Shown: positions 42,942 to 50,939 of the stretch, piece after piece | Position numbering within the stretch: position 1 is the first letter of the stretch | How the letters are laid out: each line of letters starts with the position of its first letter | NCBI RefSeq assembly: GCF_023017105.1 | Contig: NZ_JALKEV010000019.1 | Location: forward strand, 44,009 to 108,008 | Source of the DNA: Halalkalibacter sp. APA_J-10(15) | Lineage (GTDB): Bacteria > Bacillota > Bacilli > Bacillales > Bacillaceae_D | Length of the DNA stretch: 64,000 nucleotides | Reading direction: 5' to 3' | Translations under genes and position numbers: made by a program | The notes under the pieces: model-generated | Told to the model about the DNA's origin: nothing | The model's input: only the letters and a program-made list of their open reading frames with translations | The model's database searches: none

Positions 42942-44396
42942 ATGAAGGTAAAGAGAAAGTGGGGAGTGGGTGACGTGCTTACTTCATTTGAGAACTATCA
43001 GTTAGAGCTGAAAGCGAGTTATTATGAGTTGTTGAATGACGTATTTTTTAAGTGGAGGACCGTAGGAGGTTCGACTTCTTTATATAATAAGTGGTTCGTG
43101 AAAGCCGAAGATCATGATGAAAAAAGCGCTTCTCATAAACCGTTGGAATCACCTAATTTGCACTTAAATGAACGTGAAAGTCCATGGGATAGTGAGGATT
43201 TAGAGCAGCTTTTTTTAGTGGAAGCTGAATCGATTTTTAAGGAGATATGGCATAGTAAGATAGAGAATGGTGACGATGAAGTGATGTGGTCTGTAAAGCA
43301 GCGGGAAGGTTCGGAGGATAAAGGGTCGTCTACTGGTTGGGATTTATATGAAGGACGTACCGGTATTGCTCTGTTCTTTGCTGCGTTATATGCGATTAAT
43401 AGGGATGAGTTAGTGAAGGAAGCGGTTAAGAAAGTGATCTCTCCATTTTTTGACGAGATTCAAAGTGGATTAGGAACGGATAAAGAAACGATTCCATTAG
43501 GCAAGGCACATGGAATAGCTGGGATTGTTCAGGCTCTTTTTCTCATAGGTGAGTATGTAGATGAAAAGAGTTATATTGAAAATGCGTCGGCAATTCTTTC
43601 TCGAGTAACCGTATTGAACATTCAGTCTGATCAGCTTTTAGATATTTTGGAGGGAACAGCTGGGTTATTATCCGTTGTGTCTGATTTATATGAACAAACA
43701 AAGGATAAGAATATGATCACATTAGGCAATGCTTTAGCAGAGCATTTAATGGAGTGTCGAGTTGAAAGTGAGCTAGGAGTAAAAGTTTGGTTATCTGATG
43801 ATGGAAATCAGCTATTAACAGGGTTTGGTCATGGGATATCGGGGATGGCACATGCCTTGTATAAGTGGTATAGGGTCACAGGGCATCTTCCTTATGAAAT
43901 AGTTGCTGAAGAGGTGTTACAATATGAAGGTTTGATGAAAGAAAGCAGTTGGACTGACTTTAAGGACAGGAGTCATTTTGATACGCTGGAGCAACCATTC
44001 ATGGCAGGTTGGTGTAGTGGAGTTCCTGGAATTGGTTTAGCTCGACTTACGGTGTTTCAAAAAGCTGATATAAGCTTCCGACAGGATTTGAAAAGAGCTC
44101 TAGCATTTACGGAATGGTCTTCTGTTCAAGGTGTTGACCATCTCTGTTTTGGAAATGCGGGGCGATTGGACTTTTTATTAGAGGCGTCAATCGTGATGAA
44201 TAATGATCATTTATTTCATACTGCTAGACAGAAGCAAAAGTGGGTCATAGAACAGAAGCAAGTCCGAGGTCATTATGTACTAAATTTGGAGGATGAAATG
44301 AGCTTTTATCCATCTCTTTTTCAAGGTCTATCAGGGATTGGGTATGTCATGTTACGCTGTATAAACGCAAAAAAGATTCGAAGTATATTAACATAG
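42942..44396 (+). CDS. LanM-type lanthionine cyclase domain protein lacking the dehydratase half
   Basis: A 484-residue protein (473 if GTG 42975, which has a GGGGAG site, is the start). From about residue 125 it follows the C-terminal cyclase of class II LanM enzymes repeat by repeat: DLYEGRTGIALF, IPLGKAHGIAGI, LLDILEGTAGLL, GHGISGMAHAL (His297), GWCSGVPGIGLAR (Cys358), LCFGNAGRLDF (Cys402-Phe403), FQGLSGIGYVML. The zinc-ligand pair Cys-His is Cys-Phe here. The DUF4135 dehydratase (about 600 residues) is absent. It would close thioether rings on a Ser/Thr-Cys peptide if a dehydratase acts elsewhere, or it may be a degenerate or repurposed enzyme. Confidence 0.8.
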   Translation: MKVKRKWGVGDVLTSFENYQLELKASYYELLNDVFFKWRTVGGSTSLYNKWFVKAEDHDEKSASHKPLESPNLHLNERESPWDSEDLEQLFLVEAESIFKEIWHSKIENGDDEVMWSVKQREGSEDKGSSTGWDLYEGRTGIALFFAALYAINRDELVKEAVKKVISPFFDEIQSGLGTDKETIPLGKAHGIAGIVQALFLIGEYVDEKSYIENASAILSRVTVLNIQSDQLLDILEGTAGLLSVVSDLYEQTKDKNMITLGNALAEHLMECRVESELGVKVWLSDDGNQLLTGFGHGISGMAHALYKWYRVTGHLPYEIVAEEVLQYEGLMKESSWTDFKDRSHFDTLEQPFMAGWCSGVPGIGLARLTVFQKADISFRQDLKRALAFTEWSSVQGVDHLCFGNAGRLDFLLEASIVMNNDHLFHTARQKQKWVIEQKQVRGHYVLNLEDEMSFYPSLFQGLSGIGYVMLRCINAKKIRSILT

Positions 44397-44415
44397 ACAG
44401 CAGAGGGGTGCGAGG

Positions 44416-44616
44416 GTGGCTAAAAAGGATTACAATAATGAAATAAGTGAAAATCATACGTTTGGTTATTTAAAACATGATCAATTACATTTGATTTCTG
44501 GAGGGGATACACAACATTCCATTCAGGTGTGTTCCCGTTGTGATTCGCGAATCGCCGTACAAGGGCTAGACATTTGTGGTGTATGCTATCGGCGTGAACG
44601 CATAAAGGGAATATAG
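44416..44616 (+). CDS. Small Cys-rich peptide with Gly-Gly leader motif (candidate RiPP/bacteriocin precursor)
   Basis: A 66-residue peptide starting at GTG 44416 (RBS GAGGGGTGCGAGG), 19 bases after the cyclase gene. Residues 1-30 look like a double-glycine leader ending LHLISGG. The remaining 36 residues carry Cys39, Cys42, Cys54 and Cys57 in two CxxC pairs, with Thr/Ser between, and a basic tail. This suits a modified or disulfide peptide. The two CxxC pairs also fit a small zinc ribbon. No peptidase-containing exporter is nearby. Co-transcription with the cyclase is likely from the spacing. Confidence 0.5.
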   Translation: MAKKDYNNEISENHTFGYLKHDQLHLISGGDTQHSIQVCSRCDSRIAVQGLDICGVCYRRERIKGI

Positions 44617-44751
44617 TGTAATGAAAGCTTTTCTTATGACGAGATTGGGAGAGGATGATCCTTTTTTACAGAATCTAACGGCAACTAGTTGACCAAATAA
44701 AGAGTGATGTATATTGTGAATAGTAGGGATAAAAGTGAAAGGGGTGACGAT

Positions 44752-45012
44752 TTGGAATACACAGATCAGATGAAAAACAGAGTGAAGCGTGTAGAGGGAC
44801 AAGTTAAGGCAATACTAAGAATGATGGAAGAAGGCAAGGATTGCAAAGAACTCGTTGTTCAAATGACAGCGGCTCGAAATGCTTTAGATCGGACAATAGG
44901 TGTCGTTGTAAGTACAAATCTCGAATCTTGTGTACGAAAGCAAATTGAAAAAGAGGAAGACACGGAAGTATCGATTCAGGAAGCGGTTAATTTACTTGTT
45001 AAAAGTAGATAG
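44752..45012 (+). CDS. CsoR/RcnR-family persulfide-sensing repressor (CstR-like)
   Basis: An 86-residue helical repressor with the family signature MKNRVKRVEGQVKAILRMMEEGKDCKELV. Starting at TTG 44752 (RBS AAAGGGG 8 bases upstream) puts its two Cys at 31 and 60, the positions used by CstR for di- and trisulfide switching. The His four residues before the second Cys in copper-sensing CsoR is Asn here, arguing against copper. In-frame starts at 44704/44707 lack an RBS. CstR relatives control sulfurtransferase and sulfide-oxidation genes, but none adjoins it. The rhodanese at 6.9 kb is distant. Confidence 0.8.
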   Translation: MEYTDQMKNRVKRVEGQVKAILRMMEEGKDCKELVVQMTAARNALDRTIGVVVSTNLESCVRKQIEKEEDTEVSIQEAVNLLVKSR

Positions 45013-45044
45013 TTTCGATTATTTCAAGTAGGAGTGAGTGATAA

Positions 45045-45557
45045 ATGAGTGTGATTGAACATAAGAAGGAAGCACCTAAAACCGTTCATTGTAAAGTCAT
45101 TACGGTTAGTGATACAAGAACATTTGATACAGATAAAAGTGGTACATATATAAAGGAATCATTATTCAACCAAGGTCATAAAGTTGCTGAGTATGAAATC
45201 GTCAAAGATGAGCAAAAGGAGATACATGACTCCATTATAAAGGGCGTTCAAGCTGCTCATATTGATGCGATTTTGTTAAATGGAGGTACAGGTATTGCGG
45301 ATCGTGATGTAACCATTGAAACGGTTAAGGCACTCATAACAAAGGAAATCGTTGGATTTGGTGAATTATTTAGAATGTTAAGTTACACAGAGGATATCGG
45401 TCCTGCTGCGATGTTAAGTCGAGCCATTGCGGGAGTGAGTCGTCATACAGCTATCTTTGCTATGCCTGGCTCCAGTGGTGCGGTAAAGTTAGCAATGGAT
45501 AAGTTAATTATATCTGAGCTAGGTCATGTTATGAGAGAAATACGTAAGGACATGTAA
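45045..45557 (+). CDS. moaB: Molybdenum cofactor biosynthesis protein MoaB
   Basis: A 170-residue MogA/MoaB-type protein with VITVSDTRTFDTDKSG near the N-terminus (residues 18-33), the LNGGTGIADRDVTIET substrate loop (about 78-93) and a terminal AMPGSSGAVKLAMDKLI. It adenylates molybdopterin before metal insertion. RBS TAGGAG precedes ATG 45045, 32 bases after the CstR-like gene. No other moa or mob genes are near. A terminator follows. Confidence 0.9.
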   Translation: MSVIEHKKEAPKTVHCKVITVSDTRTFDTDKSGTYIKESLFNQGHKVAEYEIVKDEQKEIHDSIIKGVQAAHIDAILLNGGTGIADRDVTIETVKALITKEIVGFGELFRMLSYTEDIGPAAMLSRAIAGVSRHTAIFAMPGSSGAVKLAMDKLIISELGHVMREIRKDM

Positions 45558-45582
45558 AATGAATATTCAATCCTGTTTAAGG

Positions 45583-45630
45583 ATGTCCCAAAGGAAGAGG
45601 TAGATCTTTTTTGGGGCATTCTTTTTTTTA
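45583..45630 (+). terminator. Rho-independent terminator
   Basis: ATGTCCCAAA (45583-45592) pairs with TTTGGGGCAT (45610-45619) with one G-U pair and is followed by an eight-base T run. Confidence 0.75.
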
Positions 45631-45818
45631 GGACAGGGATTTATAAATGTTGTAGAAGGAGGTTAGGGAAGAATCGAGGGAGATGGAGGTGAATTCGCAG
45701 GTGGCGTTGGCTTCGCACATTACACGTTTTTATGGAAGAGCTCCACTTTCATAAAAATTTAAAACCTTTGTAACGGCTCCGCGCAACGCTTTTAAGAAAA
45801 GACGCTGTCGCGTTTTTC

Positions 45819-45995
45819 TTAATCAGAATTAGCTCGATCTGTCATTCGCCAATTGATTAGACCGATGATCATGAAGATGATGAATAAAAATATATACACA
45901 CGTGTCGACCAGTTACCGATTCCGGTAAAAGCAAGAAATAACCATAGCAGAGAAGCGATAAAAAACAAAACACTACCTACAGGCATTTTATTCAT
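45819..45995 (-). CDS. Small two-helix membrane protein, 58 aa, unknown function
   Basis: A minus-strand ORF with start at 45995 and stop TAA ending at 45819. It encodes 58 residues with two membrane helices (VLFFIASLLWLFLAF and VYIFLFIIFMIIGLI) joined by a short TGIGNWSTR loop, and a charged tail. The RBS AAAGGGGG lies 8 bases upstream, an excellent site that supports the gene. No family is recognised. A hairpin with A/T-rich flanks (AAGAAAAGACGC and GCGTTTTTCTT, about 45793-45820) overlaps its stop and can serve as its terminator. Confidence 0.6.
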   Translation of the reverse strand: MNKMPVGSVLFFIASLLWLFLAFTGIGNWSTRVYIFLFIIFMIIGLINWRMTDRANSD

Positions 45996-46139
45996 ATGAA
46001 AATCCCCCTTTCATGAGGACATCGAAAAGGTTAAAAACAAATGTTATCAGTGTCTTTCCTTTCCCCTCTTTTCTTGTTAGTTTCTCCACCTTTAAGCGAA
46101 ATAATCTTCACATAAAAAAGAGAATGTATCGTTTTTATA

Positions 46140-46183
46140 TTGAACGTTGCTACATAGTTCGCTATAATTGATATTCATTATCA
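46140..46183 (+). promoter_or_regulatory. Sigma-A promoter overlapped by a Fur box
   Basis: TTGAAC (46140-46145), a 17-base spacer and a perfect TATAAT (46163-46168) form a strong promoter. Directly after it, TGATATT-C-ATTATCA (46169-46183) matches the Bacillus Fur 7-1-7 consensus TGATAAT-N-ATTATCA at all but one base and covers the transcription start. Iron-dependent repression of the ABC exporter, and probably mqnB-mqnD, is predicted. Confidence 0.65.
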
Positions 46184-46226
46184 TTTGTGGTGATATAGAG
46201 ATAGAAAATATGTGAGGAGTGGAGAA

Positions 46227-47954
46227 ATGATTAAACGGTTTTTCTCCTATTATCAGCCTTATAAAGGCTTGTTTATATTAGATTTTTCGTGTGCGGTCTT
46301 TGTTGGACTACTAGAGCTTGCGTTTCCTCTTGCGGTAAACCTAGTGATTGATCGATTATTAGATACGGGTAATTGGTCACTCATTTTTTGGGCTTGCTTT
46401 GGTCTGTTATTGATCTATGCTCTGAATACAGGCATGCATTATATTGTTACGTATTGGGGGCATATGCTCGGAATTAACATTGAGACAGACATGCGGAGGA
46501 AATTATTTAAGCATATGCAAAAGCTTTCTTTTAGCTATTATGATCGAAATAAAACGGGTCATTCCATTTCGAGACTAACAAAGGATTTAGAGGAAATTGG
46601 TGAGGTAGCTCACCATGGTCCAGAGGATGTTTTCGTTGCTATTATGACGTTAGTTGGGTCGTTTATATTAATGGTCACGATCAATTGGAAGCTAGCCATT
46701 CTTTCATTTTTAGTTATCCCATTATTAACGTATTGTGCGATTTATTTTAATAAGAAAATGACTGGGACGTTTCGGAAGATGTTTAATGACGTGGGTGAGA
46801 TTAATGCACGAGTAGAAGATAGCATTGGTGGAATCCGTGTCGTTCAAGCATTCGCGAATGAGAAGCACGAACAAAAGCAATTTGCTGTCAATAATCATCG
46901 TTATCGTCAGACGAAGCTTCAATCTTATAAGATTATGGCGCAAAATGTAACCGCAAATTATATGTTTATGCGTATTATTACACTATTTACGTTATTATTT
47001 GGTTCGTTCTTTGTCATAAGTGGGGAGTTAACGAATGGGGAATTTGTCGCTTTTATATTGTTAGCCAACATTTTATTAGGCCCGATTCAGAAAATTAATG
47101 CGGTCATTGAGAGCTATCCTAAAGGCATTGCTGGGTTTAAACGATATACAGAAATTTTGGATACGGAGCCTGACATTGAAGATGCACCAAATGCCAAGGA
47201 CGTGACGTTACAAGGAGATATTTCATTCAACAATGTGACGTTTGGCTATGAAGGGTTAACACCCGTATTAGCTAATATTGATTTATCGATAAAAAAAGGA
47301 GAAACCGTCGCTTTTGTTGGGCCTTCTGGCGCTGGGAAAACGACGTTGTGTAGCTTACTTCCAAGGTTTTATGAAGTGGTGGATGGAGAAATCACGATCG
47401 ATAACGTTCCTATTCGTGAAATGAAGCTTGATTCATTACGAAGTCAAATTGGTATTGTGCAACAGGATGTGTTCTTATTTTCTGGGACCATTCGGGAAAA
47501 TATTATGTACGGCAAACTGGATGCAACAGAAGAAGAAATCATGGAAGCAGCTAGACAGGCTCAGTTAGAATCATTTATCGACGCTCAGCCTGATGGCTTA
47601 GATACAGTCATTGGGGAAAGAGGAGTGAAGCTTTCCGGTGGTCAGAAGCAACGACTTTCGATTGCTCGCATGTTCTTAAAGAACCCACCTATTTTAATTT
47701 TAGATGAAGCGACATCTGCCCTTGATACGGAAACGGAAATTGCAATCCAAAAGGCATTAACACGATTATCTGTAGGGAGGACGACATTAGTGATTGCCCA
47801 TCGATTAGCAACGATAAAAAATGCGAATCGCATTGCTGTTGTCACTCAGGATGGTATAGTAGAACAAGGAAGCCATGAGGAGCTATTACAACAAGGTGGG
47901 AGCTATAGTCGGTTATATGAAGCGCAATTTGGACAAGAGCATGTTCAAGTATAG
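46227..47954 (+). CDS. ABC exporter, fused permease and ATP-binding domains
   Basis: A 575-residue half-transporter. Six membrane helices span residues 1-310. The C-terminal nucleotide-binding domain has Walker A GPSGAGKT (about 366), Q-loop IVQQDVFLFSG, signature LSGGQKQRLSIARM (about 468), Walker B ILILDEATSALD and the switch His in IAHRLATI. It works as a dimer exporting a lipid, drug or peptide. ATG 46227 has GAGGAGTGGAG upstream. The Fur box suggests a substrate linked to iron, for instance a siderophore, but the substrate cannot be read. mqnB follows after 42 bases. Confidence 0.88.
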   Translation: MIKRFFSYYQPYKGLFILDFSCAVFVGLLELAFPLAVNLVIDRLLDTGNWSLIFWACFGLLLIYALNTGMHYIVTYWGHMLGINIETDMRRKLFKHMQKLSFSYYDRNKTGHSISRLTKDLEEIGEVAHHGPEDVFVAIMTLVGSFILMVTINWKLAILSFLVIPLLTYCAIYFNKKMTGTFRKMFNDVGEINARVEDSIGGIRVVQAFANEKHEQKQFAVNNHRYRQTKLQSYKIMAQNVTANYMFMRIITLFTLLFGSFFVISGELTNGEFVAFILLANILLGPIQKINAVIESYPKGIAGFKRYTEILDTEPDIEDAPNAKDVTLQGDISFNNVTFGYEGLTPVLANIDLSIKKGETVAFVGPSGAGKTTLCSLLPRFYEVVDGEITIDNVPIREMKLDSLRSQIGIVQQDVFLFSGTIRENIMYGKLDATEEEIMEAARQAQLESFIDAQPDGLDTVIGERGVKLSGGQKQRLSIARMFLKNPPILILDEATSALDTETEIAIQKALTRLSVGRTTLVIAHRLATIKNANRIAVVTQDGIVEQGSHEELLQQGGSYSRLYEAQFGQEHVQV

Positions 47955-47996
47955 CTTCATTCTATTAATTCGTGGTTGATTAAAGGAGTTAAGAAG

Positions 47997-48644
47997 ATGA
48001 GCGAAAGCAACGTACTCATTATGACATCAGTAGAAGCAGAGAAACAGGCAATTGAAGCAGGCTTAGGAAGAAATAGGCGATTTCATGTGAAGCTGGCAGG
48101 AGTTGGCCCAGTTGAAGCAGCGGTTGCAACTGCATTAGAACTGGCAAGAGGTTCCTATCAATATGTGCTGAATATGGGAATTGCCGGTGGCTTTGAAGAA
48201 AGAGCTCCGGTCGGGTCTATTGTCATTGCTTCGAGACAAATTCTTGCAGACTTAGGAGTGCAAACGGATGAAGGCTTCCAAAAGGTAGAAGCATTAGGTT
48301 TTGGTCAATCAACATTAGTACCAGACGAAACGTATGTTGATGAATTAACTCTTTTTGGGAGCGATTCAAATATAAGCATGCAAGTTGGCGAAATATTAAC
48401 ATTATCGACGGTAACAGGAACGGCAAAGCGAACGATTGAGTTAAAGGAACAATATCCTAAAGCGGCCGCTGAAGCGATGGAAGGGTTTGGCGTTGGTTTA
48501 GCGGCGAGTAAAGTAGGGATACCGTTCATGGAAGTCAGAGCTATTTCCAATGTGATCGGTCCACGGGATCGCGATGCATGGCGAATTGCCGATGCATTGC
48601 AAGCATTAAAGGAGACATCTCAATATATAACGGAGGTATTATAA
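47997..48644 (+). CDS. mqnB: Futalosine hydrolase MqnB
   Basis: A 215-residue nucleoside phosphorylase/hydrolase-fold protein with VLNMGIAGGFEERAPVGSIVIAS (about residues 55-77, read in parts), the METVSG-like segment AAAEAMEGFGVGLAA and EVRAISNVIGPRD at the C-terminus. It hydrolyses futalosine (or aminodeoxyfutalosine-derived substrate) to release the base, giving dehypoxanthine futalosine in the alternative menaquinone pathway. ATG 47997 follows AAAGGAG. Coupled to mqnD, whose start lies one base after this stop, which confirms the assignment. Confidence 0.88.
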   Translation: MSESNVLIMTSVEAEKQAIEAGLGRNRRFHVKLAGVGPVEAAVATALELARGSYQYVLNMGIAGGFEERAPVGSIVIASRQILADLGVQTDEGFQKVEALGFGQSTLVPDETYVDELTLFGSDSNISMQVGEILTLSTVTGTAKRTIELKEQYPKAAAEAMEGFGVGLAASKVGIPFMEVRAISNVIGPRDRDAWRIADALQALKETSQYITEVL

Positions 48645-48645
48645 C

Positions 48646-49479
48646 ATGAACATTGCATTTTCCCCTTGTCCGAATGATACATTTGTCTTTCATGCTTGGG
48701 TACATGGGTTAGTTGCAGGTGCTCCGAAGCTTGATGTGACGTATGCTGATATAGACAAAACGAATTTTTGGGCTGCAGAGAGAACAGGTCCAGAAGTGAT
48801 GAAAATTTCCTATGCGGCCTTACCGTGGGTTCTTGAGGATTATGCTCTACTTCCTTGCGGTGGCGCGTTGGGAAGAGGATGTGGACCGTTGTTATTAACG
48901 GCCAAGCCTTCCACAAACCCTAAGCAATTACAAGGAGCAACAGTAGCGGTTCCGAGTGAACGGTCAACGGCGTATTTGCTGTTCCGCTTATTTGCTGCTC
49001 AGCAAGTTCATGGGGGAATCGGACAAGTAGTCGTCATGCCTTTCCACGAGATTATGCCAGCTGTTCGTGACGGTAAGGTTGATGCAGGGTTAGTCATTCA
49101 TGAAGCAAGATTCACATATCAAAACTACGATTTGCATATGCTAGTCGACCTTGGTGACTGGTGGGAGAAGGATACAGGACATCCAATTCCATTAGGAGCT
49201 ATTATTGCTAAACGATCGCTCGATAAAGAGGAGATAACGAATTGGATTAGAGCCTCCGTTCAAGAAGCTTTTAAACACCCTAACCAATCAGCAGAGTATG
49301 TTGCTACTCATGCTCAGGAAATGTCAGAGGCTGTGACTGAGGCCCATATCCAATTGTATGTGAACGATTATACACTTGATTTAGGAGAGTCTGGCTACGA
49401 TGCGGTTGTAGAGCTATTAGGAAGAGCAATGCAGGAGCAGCTAGTACCTGAATTTGATTTATCTTTACTTAAGACATGA
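48646..49479 (+). CDS. mqnD: 1,4-dihydroxy-6-naphthoate synthase MqnD
   Basis: A 277-residue periplasmic-binding-fold enzyme with the N-terminal SPCPNDTFVFHAWVHGL motif, KISYAALPWVLEDYALLPCG and GRGCGPLLL, and the VDAGLVIHEARFTY motif containing the catalytic His. It splits cyclic dehypoxanthine futalosine to 1,4-dihydroxy-6-naphthoate. The RBS GGAGG lies inside the end of mqnB, so translation is coupled. mqnA, mqnC and later genes are not in the window. The futalosine route is unusual in Bacillaceae, which mostly use the MenF-MenB pathway. Confidence 0.9.
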   Translation: MNIAFSPCPNDTFVFHAWVHGLVAGAPKLDVTYADIDKTNFWAAERTGPEVMKISYAALPWVLEDYALLPCGGALGRGCGPLLLTAKPSTNPKQLQGATVAVPSERSTAYLLFRLFAAQQVHGGIGQVVVMPFHEIMPAVRDGKVDAGLVIHEARFTYQNYDLHMLVDLGDWWEKDTGHPIPLGAIIAKRSLDKEEITNWIRASVQEAFKHPNQSAEYVATHAQEMSEAVTEAHIQLYVNDYTLDLGESGYDAVVELLGRAMQEQLVPEFDLSLLKT

Positions 49480-49481
49480 AA

Positions 49482-49531
49482 GAAAGAGGGTACCAAAAGG
49501 GCAAACAGACCTTTTGACACCCTCTTTCATT
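49482..49531. terminator. Bidirectional terminator between mqnD and nrnB-like gene
   Basis: GAAAGAGGGTACCAAAAGG (49482-49500) pairs with 49510-49528, differing at only two bases, and serves both converging genes. Confidence 0.85.
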
Positions 49532-50709
49532 TATCGTCTTGAACGTAATGCGGTTTGCGCTAGAAAGGTAATATAGGATTCATCCTGTACGAGCCAAGCT
49601 TGATAACGGCGTTTTATGTAGGACTCGCCTTCTAAAAAAGTTTCAAAGGTTTTGTAAGGTGCATGGTTATGCTCTAACATCCAATTCTCGTGATAAGGGT
49701 AAAGGTAATAGAGAGCGCCGTCCTCTGAACGATAAAGTGTCCCATTTTCTGATTCTTTTACATTATGTTTATTATGAATAGGATCAACGTGTAGAGGTTT
49801 TAGTGGAAATGCCCCTTTGACAAAGAACTCGAAAGCAGAGTCATTTAACGTTGCACCCGCTGCTTTTGCATGACCGCCCCCCTCGTATTGTTCAGCTACC
49901 ATTGATACGTCTATGTGGTCGTGGATCGTGCGAAAACTCATTTTACGTTGTCCGACATTTAAGATAGCAATGTAATCAAGGTGTGGGGACTCCTTCCCTA
50001 GCTTATTTCCTAGCTCCGAATGATATGCTTCTGCGTGGACGATTCCGACACATTTCTCTTCAAGCATCACTTGTACTAATTCACGGCGTTTGCGCTTAAT
50101 ATAGCGAGTGATCTTATCCTCTTCGATATCGAGAATTTTATCTTCAAAATCATCAAATTTAAAGTTGTTAGACGTAGGTAGTCGTTGTACCATCCTGTCT
50201 TCAAAATCATCGATAGACAGTAAAAAAAATAAATCATTTAACCGTTTTGAACGGAAATTTTCGTTGCGATCCCATTCCCAAGTATCCCATTGACGTACTA
50301 GTTCGACAAATTCATCCAGAGCTTGAGAACGCTGTAAGTAATCCGATTTGATTAAGAAATCGTAAAGTAAGGATGTGGCAGATGCAAGCTTGCTTTCTTC
50401 GTGAGCTATCTCAATGTGCGCCCACGAATGATCGTTTAGGTGTAAGGCTGTTTTATGATGGTCAATCAGTTGGACACTTCCGCCTGCTTTTATAAATGTA
50501 TGGATTCTTTGTTCGTTATCGCTGTTTATAGATAAATCAGTAATCCATAATGAATCAGCCGTTTTTGCTGTTTCAAGGTGCTGTTCAATTTTTTGATCCA
50601 ATCGCTGGATGGATACATATTGAATTTCTACATTTGAGCCAAAGGCCAGTCGGGCTAATATCCCACAGCTAACACCATCAAGGTCATTATGCGAATATAA
50701 ATAGTGCAT
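49531..50709 (-). CDS. DHH/DHHA1-family oligoribonuclease (NrnB-like)
   Basis: A 392-residue phosphoesterase with DHH motifs: SHNDLDGVSCG (residues 6-16), WITDLS (about 55-60), and LIDHHKTAL (about 80). It has a C-terminal DHHA1 domain with EQYEGGGHAKAAGATL (about 275). Size and layout match B. subtilis NrnB (YngD), which degrades 2-5 nt RNA fragments from the 3' end using Mn2+. RBS AAGGAGG precedes ATG 50709. It stands alone, divergent from moxR. Confidence 0.85.
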   Translation of the reverse strand: MHYLYSHNDLDGVSCGILARLAFGSNVEIQYVSIQRLDQKIEQHLETAKTADSLWITDLSINSDNEQRIHTFIKAGGSVQLIDHHKTALHLNDHSWAHIEIAHEESKLASATSLLYDFLIKSDYLQRSQALDEFVELVRQWDTWEWDRNENFRSKRLNDLFFLLSIDDFEDRMVQRLPTSNNFKFDDFEDKILDIEEDKITRYIKRKRRELVQVMLEEKCVGIVHAEAYHSELGNKLGKESPHLDYIAILNVGQRKMSFRTIHDHIDVSMVAEQYEGGGHAKAAGATLNDSAFEFFVKGAFPLKPLHVDPIHNKHNVKESENGTLYRSEDGALYYLYPYHENWMLEHNHAPYKTFETFLEGESYIKRRYQAWLVQDESYITFLAQTALRSRR

Positions 50710-50939
50710 GGTTTTATTCCTCCTTATGTCTAGTATGAAGCAAATGGTATAAATATAAAGGTAATATTTAAAAGATCTTGTTCAAAAAGCATAAAAAGTA
50801 TAGCAATAACTCCATTTGCTACGCGTCTTGTGGTGTGTGGATTTCTCGCCACAAAAATGGTAAAGCAAATGTAACGTTATAGCAGTTGATAAAATGGTAT
50901 GATGGAAATAGACTGGTTGAAGTAGAATGGAGGAAGTAA

